From: an uncultured Spirochaetaceae bacterium
GTDB taxonomy: Bacteria > Spirochaetota > Spirochaetia > Treponematales > Treponemataceae
Reading direction: 5' to 3'
NCBI GenBank assembly: GCA_902766125.1
Contig: CACXCG010000013.1
Span: forward strand, 1 to 55,717
Length of the DNA stretch: 55,717 nucleotides
Below, in pieces: positions 7,525 to 15,372 of this stretch. Position numbers and translations under genes: made by a program. The notes below the pieces were generated by a model that ran no database searches, was not told the origin of the DNA, and was given only the letters and a program-made list of their open reading frames with translations. Within the stretch, counting starts at the first letter, position 1. Each line of letters starts with the position of its first letter.

Positions 7525-8579
7525 GCGAAGCAAAACAAAACGAAATCTATCTTTCATCAAGCCCGCACTTCAGCGCAAAGATGAAGACACAATACATTAT
7601 GGCAACTGTTCTGTTTGCAACGCTTCCTGAATGTATTTATGGTGTCATGCTGTACGGTGTGCAGGCTCTGGTAACTATTTTAGTTGCCGTTGCAAGTGCC
7701 GTTGGATTTGAAGCATTGTTCCAGCTGGTAACCAAAAAGAAAATCCGTGTATACGATCTTTCGGCAGCAGTAACCGGTGTTCTGTTTGCATTAGTACTGC
7801 CCCCCGCCATTCCCGTGTGGATGACCGTGTTAGGAGCAGCCGTTGCCGTTGTTGTCGGAAAGGGACTGTTTGGAGGTTTAGGACAGAACACCTTCAACCC
7901 TGCCCTTACCGGACGCGGTTTCTTAGTTATTTCTTTTGCAGGAGTCATGGGTGCGTCATGGATTACTCCCGCAAACTCAACAGTTGATGCAGTCAGTTCT
8001 GCAACCGTGCTCAGTTCCGTAAAGTCAGGAACCTTTGCTGCTACAAACGACAATCTGTGGCAGCTGTTTACGGGTAACCAGGCAGGCTGTATCGGTGAAA
8101 CATCTGCACTGCTGCTTTTGATTTCATTCTTCTTCCTGTTTATTTCACACATCATCGACTGGCGTGCACCCGTTGCAATGGTAAGTACTGTTGCACTGGG
8201 AACCTTTATTGCAAGTCTTGTGCAGGGACAGGATGCAATGCAGGTGGCAACCGCTGTTGCAGTTGCACTGTGTACCGGCGGCGTTATGTTTGGTGCAACC
8301 TTTATGGTAACCGACTATGCAACTACTCCCGTTACCAAACCCGGACGTCTTGTCTTTGGCTTTGGCTGCGGATTAATCACCTTCCTTATCAGACAGTTTG
8401 GCGGATACCCGGAAGGCGTTATGTTCAGTATTCTGATTATGAATGCAGTCGCTCCGTTCTTAAACAAACTGACCGTACGCAAATACGGCTACGGTAAGAA
8501 AGCAACACGCCGTGCACAGCCGAAACACCTTGTTCAGGAATTCAATGTTGCACAGGCAAAAACGGAGGAATCAAAATGA
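7521..8579 (+). CDS. rnfD: Rnf complex subunit RnfD (membrane, covalent FMN)
   Basis: Integral membrane subunit of 352 residues with about nine or ten hydrophobic segments. Family features are 'GKGLFGGLGQNTFNPALTGR' (about residues 113-132) and, after it, 'VDAVSSATVL', the Ser/Ala-Thr region where RnfD/NqrB proteins bind FMN covalently through threonine. The C-terminal 'GGVMFGATFMVTDYATTPVT' is also typical. It overlaps rnfC and rnfG by 4 bp each (ATGA junctions), which implies translational coupling. It probably forms part of the ion channel and electron path with RnfA and RnfE. Confidence 0.95.
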   Translation: MSEAKQNEIYLSSSPHFSAKMKTQYIMATVLFATLPECIYGVMLYGVQALVTILVAVASAVGFEALFQLVTKKKIRVYDLSAAVTGVLFALVLPPAIPVWMTVLGAAVAVVVGKGLFGGLGQNTFNPALTGRGFLVISFAGVMGASWITPANSTVDAVSSATVLSSVKSGTFAATNDNLWQLFTGNQAGCIGETSALLLLISFFFLFISHIIDWRAPVAMVSTVALGTFIASLVQGQDAMQVATAVAVALCTGGVMFGATFMVTDYATTPVTKPGRLVFGFGCGLITFLIRQFGGYPEGVMFSILIMNAVAPFLNKLTVRKYGYGKKATRRAQPKHLVQEFNVAQAKTEESK

Positions 8580-9208
8580 GTTCAGAAACTAAAGCAAAAG
8601 ATTCCAAAAGTGTCTTTTCAATGATAAAGCTGGGACTTATCCTGGCAGCATACGCAGTTGCAGCCTGTACCGTACTTGCAGTCGTAAACAACATTACATC
8701 TCCTGTCATAAAGCAGAATCAGGAACGCAAAGCTAACGAAGCAATGCGTGCTGTTTTTGAACAGGCAGATTCATTCAAAACTCCCGAACGCTCAGTGTAT
8801 GAAAGCAGCGGAAACGTAACTATCGATGCACTTCGTCTTGCATATAAAGACGGGAAGGTAATCGGCGCAGTTGCTCAGGTAACCGGTCCCACCTACGACA
8901 CTTCAACAATCATGGTTGGCATGAAGAATGACGGAACCATTACCGGAGTTCAGTATCTTGCAAACACCGACACACCGGGCTTTGGACAGAAAGCAAGCGA
9001 TCCGACATTCCATCTTGCAAACGGAAAAACCTTCTACGAACAGTTTACCGGAAAAAATGCAAACGATGGTTTTATTACCGGCGTTACCTTTGATGCAATC
9101 AGCGGTGCAACCATTACGTCAAACGGAGCAGCAGACCTGCTTACCGCTGCAACTAATGCACTCAAGACAGTGCTTGCTTCTTATGCAGACAACGCGGAGG
9201 TTCAGTAA
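8576..9208 (+). CDS. rnfG: Rnf complex subunit RnfG (covalent FMN, extracytoplasmic)
   Basis: A 210-residue protein with one N-terminal transmembrane helix (about 17-40) and a soluble FMN-binding domain outside the membrane. The flavinylation motif 'ISGATITS' (about residues 179-186) has the acceptor threonine, and 'NTDTPGFGQKA' is typical of the family. The covalent FMN would be attached by an ApbE transferase, which is not in this window. It sits between rnfD (4-bp overlap) and rnfE (1-bp TAATG overlap). Confidence 0.95.
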   Translation: MSSETKAKDSKSVFSMIKLGLILAAYAVAACTVLAVVNNITSPVIKQNQERKANEAMRAVFEQADSFKTPERSVYESSGNVTIDALRLAYKDGKVIGAVAQVTGPTYDTSTIMVGMKNDGTITGVQYLANTDTPGFGQKASDPTFHLANGKTFYEQFTGKNANDGFITGVTFDAISGATITSNGAADLLTAATNALKTVLASYADNAEVQ

Positions 9209-9825
9209 TGAACAGAAAACTTTCTATCTTTACAAACGGATTCGTACGCGAAAATCCGCTTTTAGTGCTTAACATAGGTCTGTGTTCTTCGCTGGGCATT
9301 ACCACTCAGGTATTCAACGGCTTAGGCATGGGCATGAGCATGACCTTCGTTCTTTTTATGAGCGAACTGGTTATCAGTATTTTCAGAAAACACATTCCTC
9401 AGGCAGTGCGTCTTCCGGTATTCATCACCATCATTGCAGCATTTACTACAATCGTGCAGATGGTACTTCAGGCATACGTTCCGTCACTGTATGATTCGCT
9501 GGGTGTATTCCTGCCCCTTATCGTTGTAAACTGTATCATCATGGGACGCGTTGAAGCGTTTGCCTCAAAGAATACAGTCGGTGACTCTCTGCTGGATGCG
9601 TTAGGAATGGGACTTGGTTACACGATGGTGCTTGTGCTTATCTCGCTGATCCGTGAACTTCTGGGAGCGGGAACCATTCTTGCGGGAACTGCACTTAAAG
9701 TAAGCATTATTCCCGAAGCCTACTGCATCGGAATCTTAAACAGTGCACCGGGCGGATTCATCGTCTTTGGCGTACTGGGAGCCGTTATGCAGGCAATTAA
9801 AAATGCACAGGGGGCAAGCAAATGA
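9208..9825 (+). CDS. rnfE: Rnf complex subunit RnfE
   Basis: A six-helix integral membrane protein of 205 residues, paralogous to RnfA. Recognisable family segments are 'ENPLLVLNIGLCSSLGITTQ' near the N-terminus and 'VVNCIIMGRVEAFASKN' (about residues 109-125). RnfA and RnfE pack in opposite orientations and share a cluster site in the membrane that passes electrons between RnfD/G and RnfB. It overlaps rnfG by 1 bp and rnfA by 4 bp. Confidence 0.95.
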   Translation: MNRKLSIFTNGFVRENPLLVLNIGLCSSLGITTQVFNGLGMGMSMTFVLFMSELVISIFRKHIPQAVRLPVFITIIAAFTTIVQMVLQAYVPSLYDSLGVFLPLIVVNCIIMGRVEAFASKNTVGDSLLDALGMGLGYTMVLVLISLIRELLGAGTILAGTALKVSIIPEAYCIGILNSAPGGFIVFGVLGAVMQAIKNAQGASK

Positions 9826-10400
9826 GCGACATGCTTAAAATCTTTATGAAGTCAATGTTAGTTGACAATGTAGTATTCATTCAATATCTTGCCATCTGTC
9901 CGTTTATTGGTATGACAAGCGAAACCGGAAAAGCAACCGGTATGGGTCTTGCGACTTCTTTTGTCATTCTGCTTGCAACTGCAGTCACCTGGCCTATCTA
10001 CACTTTCATCATGATTCCTTTGGAACTTGAGTTTTTGCAGACACTGGTATTCATTCTGGTTATTGCATCTTTAGTTCAGCTGGTAGAATTCTACCTGAAA
10101 AAATCTGCACCCGGTTTGTATTCTTCAATGGGAATTTATCTTTCGCTCATTACCACAAACTGTGCAGTTCTTGCCATTACCATCAACTGCTTTAAATACA
10201 GCTACAACTACGGTCAGAGCTTAGTGTATGCCTTAGGCAGTGCCATGGGATTTTTACTGAGCATGGTCATTATGTCAGGCATACGTTCAAAACTTAAGGC
10301 TGCAGATGTTCCTCACGCATTCAAGGGAACACCTATTCTGTATGTAGCAGCGGGTCTTTTAAGTCTTGCATTCCTTGGCTTTAAGGGACTGATTAAATAG
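9822..10400 (+). CDS. rnfA: Rnf complex subunit RnfA
   Basis: A six-helix integral membrane protein of 192 residues and partner of RnfE. It contains 'VDNVVFIQYLAICPFIGMT' (about residues 14-32) and 'SLITTNCAVLAITINC' (about 107-122); the cysteine in each half is the kind proposed to hold the intramembrane [2Fe-2S] site. The start overlaps rnfE in an ATGA junction; rnfB follows after 10 bp with its own AGGAGG site. Confidence 0.95.
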   Translation: MSDMLKIFMKSMLVDNVVFIQYLAICPFIGMTSETGKATGMGLATSFVILLATAVTWPIYTFIMIPLELEFLQTLVFILVIASLVQLVEFYLKKSAPGLYSSMGIYLSLITTNCAVLAITINCFKYSYNYGQSLVYALGSAMGFLLSMVIMSGIRSKLKAADVPHAFKGTPILYVAAGLLSLAFLGFKGLIK

Positions 10401-10410
10401 GAGGCAGAAC

Positions 10411-11223
10411 ATGATTATAATTCTTAGAACCGTTGCAGTAGCACTTGTTCTGTCATTCGTGCTGGGACTTTTGCTTGGTTTGTTCAAGAAAATTTTTGCG
10501 GTAAAAGTTGATCCAAAAGTAGAAGCAATTCAGGCTGAACTTTCTGGCGGAAACTGCGGTGGCTGCGGATACGCAGGCTGTGCAGCATTTGCTCAGGCAG
10601 TTGTAAACGGAGAAGCTCCTGCTAACGGCTGTGTTGCCGGCGGTGCATCTGTTGCAAAGAAAATTGCAGAACTGATGGGCGTTGAAGTCAGTGCCGTAAA
10701 AAAAGCGGCAATCCTTACCTGTCAGGGAACAAAAGACTGTGCGCTTTCACGCGGAACTTACAACGGCGTTCAGACTTGTGCTGCTGCAGTTCAGGCAGTA
10801 AACGGAACCAAGCTGTGTGCATTTGGCTGTGCAGGCTTAGGCGACTGTGTTGCAGTCTGTACCTTTGGTGCCCTTCGCATGGGTGAAAACGGCATTCCCG
10901 TAATTGATTACGACAAGTGTGTCGGCTGCGGAAAGTGTGCCCGTACCTGTCCCAAAAAACTGTTTACCATTGTTGACACCAGTATAAAAGGAAGCGTTGC
11001 ATTATGTGCTAACAGAAGCGACAACAAGCCTCCCATTAAAAAGAACTGTTCTAAGGGCTGTATCAAATGCGGCATCTGCGAAAAGAAATGTCCGGAACAG
11101 TGCATAAAAGTTACCAATGGAATTCCCGTAGTAGATTACACAAAATGTACTTCCTGCGGAGAATGTATAAAAGCCTGTCCCGATAAAGTTCTTGCTTTAA
11201 TTCAGGACGTTGTACACGCATGA
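10411..11223 (+). CDS. rnfB: Rnf complex subunit RnfB (poly-[4Fe-4S] ferredoxin-like)
   Basis: Entry subunit for electrons from ferredoxin. The 270 residues start with one membrane helix (about 4-26), then the signature 'GGNCGGCGYAGCAAFAQAV' holding the first cluster. Further Cys motifs follow ('CAFGCAGLGDC'), then three ferredoxin-type repeats: CVGCGKCARTCP, CIKCGICEKKCP and CTSCGECIKACP. The number of clusters suggests a long electron wire, as in clostridial RnfB. It is the last Rnf gene. The next gene, an FAD oxidoreductase, starts inside its stop codon (ATGA), so that protein is made from the same mRNA. Confidence 0.96.
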   Translation: MIIILRTVAVALVLSFVLGLLLGLFKKIFAVKVDPKVEAIQAELSGGNCGGCGYAGCAAFAQAVVNGEAPANGCVAGGASVAKKIAELMGVEVSAVKKAAILTCQGTKDCALSRGTYNGVQTCAAAVQAVNGTKLCAFGCAGLGDCVAVCTFGALRMGENGIPVIDYDKCVGCGKCARTCPKKLFTIVDTSIKGSVALCANRSDNKPPIKKNCSKGCIKCGICEKKCPEQCIKVTNGIPVVDYTKCTSCGECIKACPDKVLALIQDVVHA

Positions 11224-12839
11224 TTGTACGCGTAAGCATTACCGTTCCCCCTGCACGCGAAACAGACAGCCGTTTTGTAACACAGCAGCTTTCGCGTGCA
11301 TTGCAAAAGCAGGGATGTGACAGAGCCGTAACAGATGCCGTTCCCGTCTGCGAAAAAAAATCAATTGATGCACGGCACGGTTCTGTCAAACTGGTAATGC
11401 GCTATGCTCTTTATTTTGACGAAACTCCCCCAAAACAGGAAGACACCCTTCCCCAGTGGAAACATGCTGACGGTTCAAAAAAAACAATTATTGTCGGCTC
11501 AGGACCTGCGGGTTTATTCGGTGCACTTACCCTGCTGGAATACGGCATACAGCCGGTTATTGTTGAACGCGGAAGTCAGGTAAGCGACAGAAAAAGAGAC
11601 ATTGCTGCCATAAGTACAAAAGGCTTTGTAAACGAAGACAGTAACTACTGCTTTGGCGAAGGCGGTGCAGGAACATTCAGCGACGGTAAGCTGTACACCA
11701 GAAGCAACAAACGCGGTGACATTCCGCAGGTGCTTCGTATTTTCGTACACTTTGGCGCAGATCCTAAAATTCTAACCGATGCACATCCGCACATTGGAAC
11801 AGACAGACTTCCTGCCATCATCCAGAACATGAGGAATTTTATTCTTTCTTCCGGAGGGCAGATTTTATTTGATACCCGCTGCACGGGATTTATTACGCAT
11901 AAAACAGCAGACGGACAGCTTGTCATTGACGGCATAAAAACAAAAAACACTAAGACAGAAAAAGAATTAGAAATCCGCACACAACATGTATTGCTTGCAA
12001 CCGGACATTCTGCAAACGACATATATGAACTTCTTGCTCAGGCAGCGCCTCTGTCACTTGAAGCAAAAACCTTTGCAGTCGGCGTACGCGTCGAACATCC
12101 GCGAAAAGTTATAGATGCAATTCAGTATCACGGAAAACAGGATGCACAGAGCCTTGGAGCAGCAGAATACCGCTTTACTAGTCAGCAGGAAGGACGCGGT
12201 GTATACAGTTTCTGCATGTGTCCCGGAGGCTTTGTTGTTCCCAGTGCCAGTGAACCGGAACAGCTTGTCGTAAACGGAATGAGTGCAGCAAAACGAAACA
12301 GTCTGTGGAGTAACGCAGCTTTCGTAGTTGAAACACGACCGGAAGATATTCCCCAGGAATTTATTGTACAGGCTGAACAAAAAGGCTGTCCTTCTCTTGC
12401 AGGCTTACTGTGGAGAACCTGGCTGGAAAAGCTGACCTTCAGTCACGCAGACGGACAGAAAGCTCCTGCTCAGTTACTGACTGATTTTCTGTCGCACCGC
12501 GAAAGCACAGTCCTTCCTAAAACAAGTTATGCTCCCGGCCTTAACGCAAGCAGATTAGACCAGTGGCTTCCGTTACCCATAACAGAAAGACTTCACGCAG
12601 CATTTAAAGATGCAGACAAAGCCATGCACGGATTTATCTGCGACCAGGCACTTCTGATTGCAAGCGAAACAAGAACCAGCACTCCGGTACGCATAGTCAG
12701 GGATTCTTCAACGTGTGAATGCACAGCACTTAAGGGTTTATATCCCGCAGGAGAAGGAAGCGGTTATGCAGGCGGCATCGTAAGTTCTGCCATGGACGGA
12801 ATAAAATGCTGCCACCAGATTGCACAATCTCTTAAGTAA
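11220..12839 (+). CDS. FAD-dependent dehydrogenase (COG2509-like) coupled to the rnf operon
   Basis: A 539-residue flavoprotein translated from a start that overlaps the rnfB stop by 4 bp. Residues about 1-80 form a basic N-terminal domain, followed by the FAD-binding dinucleotide fold 'IIVGSGPAGLFGALTLLEYG' near residue 90 and 'VIVERG'. 'CFGEGGAGTFSDGKL' (about 142-156) and the C-terminal 'YPAGEGSGYAGGIVSSAMDG' are typical of the 'uncharacterized FAD-dependent dehydrogenase' family. No cysteine cluster or membrane segment is seen, so a soluble enzyme is likely. Its substrate is unknown. Tight coupling to rnfB suggests, by inference only, that it exchanges electrons with the Rnf or NADH pool. 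The start codon is set by the overlap. Confidence 0.85.
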   Translation: MIVRVSITVPPARETDSRFVTQQLSRALQKQGCDRAVTDAVPVCEKKSIDARHGSVKLVMRYALYFDETPPKQEDTLPQWKHADGSKKTIIVGSGPAGLFGALTLLEYGIQPVIVERGSQVSDRKRDIAAISTKGFVNEDSNYCFGEGGAGTFSDGKLYTRSNKRGDIPQVLRIFVHFGADPKILTDAHPHIGTDRLPAIIQNMRNFILSSGGQILFDTRCTGFITHKTADGQLVIDGIKTKNTKTEKELEIRTQHVLLATGHSANDIYELLAQAAPLSLEAKTFAVGVRVEHPRKVIDAIQYHGKQDAQSLGAAEYRFTSQQEGRGVYSFCMCPGGFVVPSASEPEQLVVNGMSAAKRNSLWSNAAFVVETRPEDIPQEFIVQAEQKGCPSLAGLLWRTWLEKLTFSHADGQKAPAQLLTDFLSHRESTVLPKTSYAPGLNASRLDQWLPLPITERLHAAFKDADKAMHGFICDQALLIASETRTSTPVRIVRDSSTCECTALKGLYPAGEGSGYAGGIVSSAMDGIKCCHQIAQSLK

Positions 12840-12873
12840 AAAAAACGACCGTGCGTAAAACACGGCCGTCGTA
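12840..12873 (-). terminator. Terminator of glgX-glgP
   Basis: On the minus strand CGGCCGTG pairs with CACGGTCG (one G-U pair) around a 7-nt loop and is followed by T8. In the other direction there is no T-run, so it serves the glg operon rather than rnf. Confidence 0.8.
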
Positions 12874-12891
12874 ACGCTTAGTCAAAAGCAA

Positions 12892-15354
12892 TTATTTCTT
12901 TGCTTTAGGTGTTACGGTTACTTTGTCAAGCTTCCAGATGTCGCGTACATATTCTTCAATCGTACGGTCACTAGAGAACTTACCAGAATGAGCAATGTTA
13001 AGCAGAGCTTTGCGTGCCCATGCCTTGCGGTCTGCGTAGGCTGCTGCAACTGCTTCCTGTGCCTGTACATAGCTTTCAAAGTCAGCAAGTACAAAGAACA
13101 CGTCCGCAGGCTGTCCGCCAACACCATATACCAGAGAGTCATGCAGTTCGGTGAACAGATGGCGTGTCGGGTCGTAGGTACCGTCAATCAGCTGTTCTAC
13201 AACACGGTTCAGTTCGGGATTGCGTTCCAGATACTTCTGGGGATTGTAGCTGTGTTCGGTATTCATCTTGATGATTTCATCTGCAGAAAGACCGAAGATA
13301 AATTCATTTTCTTTTCCTGCTTCTGCAACAATCTCAATGTTTGCACCGTCCATAGTTCCCAGTGTAAGGGCACCGTTCATCATAAACTTCATGTTTGAAG
13401 TACCAGATGCTTCGTATCCTGCAGTAGAAATCTGTTCTGACACATCACTTGCCGGAATGATTTTTTCTGCAACAGAAACACGGTAGTTCTCTACGAATAC
13501 AACACGCAGTTTTCCACCAACGCGACGGTCATTGTTAATTCTTTCTGCAACGTTGTTGATCAGTTTGATAATCTGCTTTGCACGGCGATATCCGGAAGCT
13601 GCCTTTGCACCAAAGATAAAGGTGCGTGACGGCGGGTTGTATGACGGATCATCAACAATGCGGTTGTACAGATACATAACGTGCAGGATGTTTAACAGCT
13701 GACGTTTGTATTCATGCAGACGCTTAACCTGAACATCGTAAATGCTTTCAGGATCAAGGAATTCATTCTGTGAGTGCTTGAGGTAATCTGCAAGGCGCTG
13801 TTTGTTGTGCAGCTTGATTTCATTCAGCTCGGTAAGGCTTGCGTCATCATCTGCATATTTTACCAGACCTTCCAGTTTAGAAAGATCGGTAATCCATCCG
13901 TCACCAATGCGCTTGGTAATAAAGTCAGAAAGTTCAGGGTTTGCAGTCAACAGCCAGCGGCGCTGAGTTACACCGTTTGTCTTGTTGTTGAACTTTTCAG
14001 GATAGATGGTATTCCAGTTCTTAAGTTCCTGTTCTTTCAGAAGTTTTGTATGCAGTTCTGCAACACCGTTTACGCTGAAACATGCGTGAATTGCGAGCCA
14101 TGCCATATACACTTTGTCATCGTGGATGATTGCCATGTGCTTCTGCTTATCAAAGTCATCGGGGAACTTAGTGCGAAGTTCAATCATAAAGCGGCGGTTG
14201 ATTTCTTCTACGATCTGATAGATACGGGGAAGCAGTCTCTGGAAGATTTCTACCGGCCACTTTTCCAGTGCTTCTGCAAGGATGGTGTGGTTGGTGTATG
14301 CGAAGGTCTTGTTAACAACAGCCCATGCATCGTTCCAGCCGACATTGTATTCATCCATAAGGATGCGCATCAGTTCAGGAATAGCAACAACCGGGTGCGT
14401 GTCGTTCAGCTGAATGACATGATAGTTGGGGAACTTAGAGAAGTCAGTTCCGAAGTTGCTTACAAAGTGATGGACCAAATCCTGCAGAGAAGCAGAAGTA
14501 AAGAAGTACTGCTGCTTAAGGCGCAGTTCCTTACCCATAGGACCGTTGTCGTTGGGGTACAGAACACGGCTGATGTTTTCTGCATCATTCTGTTTCTGTA
14601 CTGCACGGTGATACTGCATTTCGTTGAACAGCTGAAGGTCAAATCCAGAAGGACTTGATGCCTGCCACAGACGCAGTGTGTTTACGGTGTTGTTACCATA
14701 ACCGACAATCGGCATGTCGTACGGAGTTGCAATAACATCTTCTGAGTTTTCAATATAGAAACGATCCTGTCCGTCGGGAGTCTTTCCGTATTTAATCTGA
14801 CCGCCAAAGCGAACGGTAACTGCAAGGTCACTGCGCTTTACTTCCCACGGGTCGCGGTGTTTAAGCCAGTTGTCAGGATATTCAACCTGCTGACCGTCTT
14901 CGATATGCTGCTCGAACATACCGTATTCGTAGCGGATACCGTAACCGTTTCCGGGATACTGCAGTGTTGCAAGCGAGTCAAGGAAACAGGCTGCAAGACG
15001 ACCAAGACCACCGTTACCTAAACCGGCATCGGGCTCTTCATCTTCTACTGCATCAAAATCAATGCTCATATCCTTAAGGACTTCTTTTACCTGATCAATG
15101 ATGCCTGCATTTGCAAGGTTATTGCTCAGGGCACGTCCCATCAGGAATTCTGCGCTTAAATAGTACAGCTGTTTTTTCTGCTGTGCTTCATACGCATTAC
15201 GGGTTGCCATCCAATTAGGCATGATGATTTCGAGTGCACTTGCACTTACCGCATCAAAAAGATCATGCTTGTTTGCCTGGGAAATATCTTTTCCGTACTG
15301 TCTGCGAAGACGGGCGGTAAGATTTTCCTTGAACTGTTCTGCATCAAAAACCAT
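12892..15354 (-). CDS. glgP: Glycogen/starch alpha-glucan phosphorylase
   Basis: Releases glucose 1-phosphate from the non-reducing ends of glycogen in the cytoplasm, using pyridoxal phosphate. The 820-residue length is standard for the GT35 family. Conserved pieces are 'YYLSAEFLMGRAL' (about 62-74), 'DAGLGNGGLGRLAACF' (about 108-123), 'LNDTHPV', and the PLP-site region 'EASGTSNMKFMMNGA', whose lysine forms the Schiff base. It lies 18 bp downstream of glgX on the same strand with a clear AAGGAG site, so debranching and phosphorolysis enzymes are made together. A strong terminator follows. Confidence 0.97.
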   Translation of the reverse strand: MVFDAEQFKENLTARLRRQYGKDISQANKHDLFDAVSASALEIIMPNWMATRNAYEAQQKKQLYYLSAEFLMGRALSNNLANAGIIDQVKEVLKDMSIDFDAVEDEEPDAGLGNGGLGRLAACFLDSLATLQYPGNGYGIRYEYGMFEQHIEDGQQVEYPDNWLKHRDPWEVKRSDLAVTVRFGGQIKYGKTPDGQDRFYIENSEDVIATPYDMPIVGYGNNTVNTLRLWQASSPSGFDLQLFNEMQYHRAVQKQNDAENISRVLYPNDNGPMGKELRLKQQYFFTSASLQDLVHHFVSNFGTDFSKFPNYHVIQLNDTHPVVAIPELMRILMDEYNVGWNDAWAVVNKTFAYTNHTILAEALEKWPVEIFQRLLPRIYQIVEEINRRFMIELRTKFPDDFDKQKHMAIIHDDKVYMAWLAIHACFSVNGVAELHTKLLKEQELKNWNTIYPEKFNNKTNGVTQRRWLLTANPELSDFITKRIGDGWITDLSKLEGLVKYADDDASLTELNEIKLHNKQRLADYLKHSQNEFLDPESIYDVQVKRLHEYKRQLLNILHVMYLYNRIVDDPSYNPPSRTFIFGAKAASGYRRAKQIIKLINNVAERINNDRRVGGKLRVVFVENYRVSVAEKIIPASDVSEQISTAGYEASGTSNMKFMMNGALTLGTMDGANIEIVAEAGKENEFIFGLSADEIIKMNTEHSYNPQKYLERNPELNRVVEQLIDGTYDPTRHLFTELHDSLVYGVGGQPADVFFVLADFESYVQAQEAVAAAYADRKAWARKALLNIAHSGKFSSDRTIEEYVRDIWKLDKVTVTPKAKK

Positions 15355-15372
15355 GTGTAACTCCTTTTTGGT

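Noticed and set aside
12840..12873. Terminator for the rnf operon
   Set aside because: The hairpin has a T-run only on the minus strand, so it belongs to glgP; I see no clear terminator for rnf.
13774..14658. 294-codon plus-strand open frame inside glgP
   Set aside because: Antisense to an intact phosphorylase, with no start signals and no recognisable domain.
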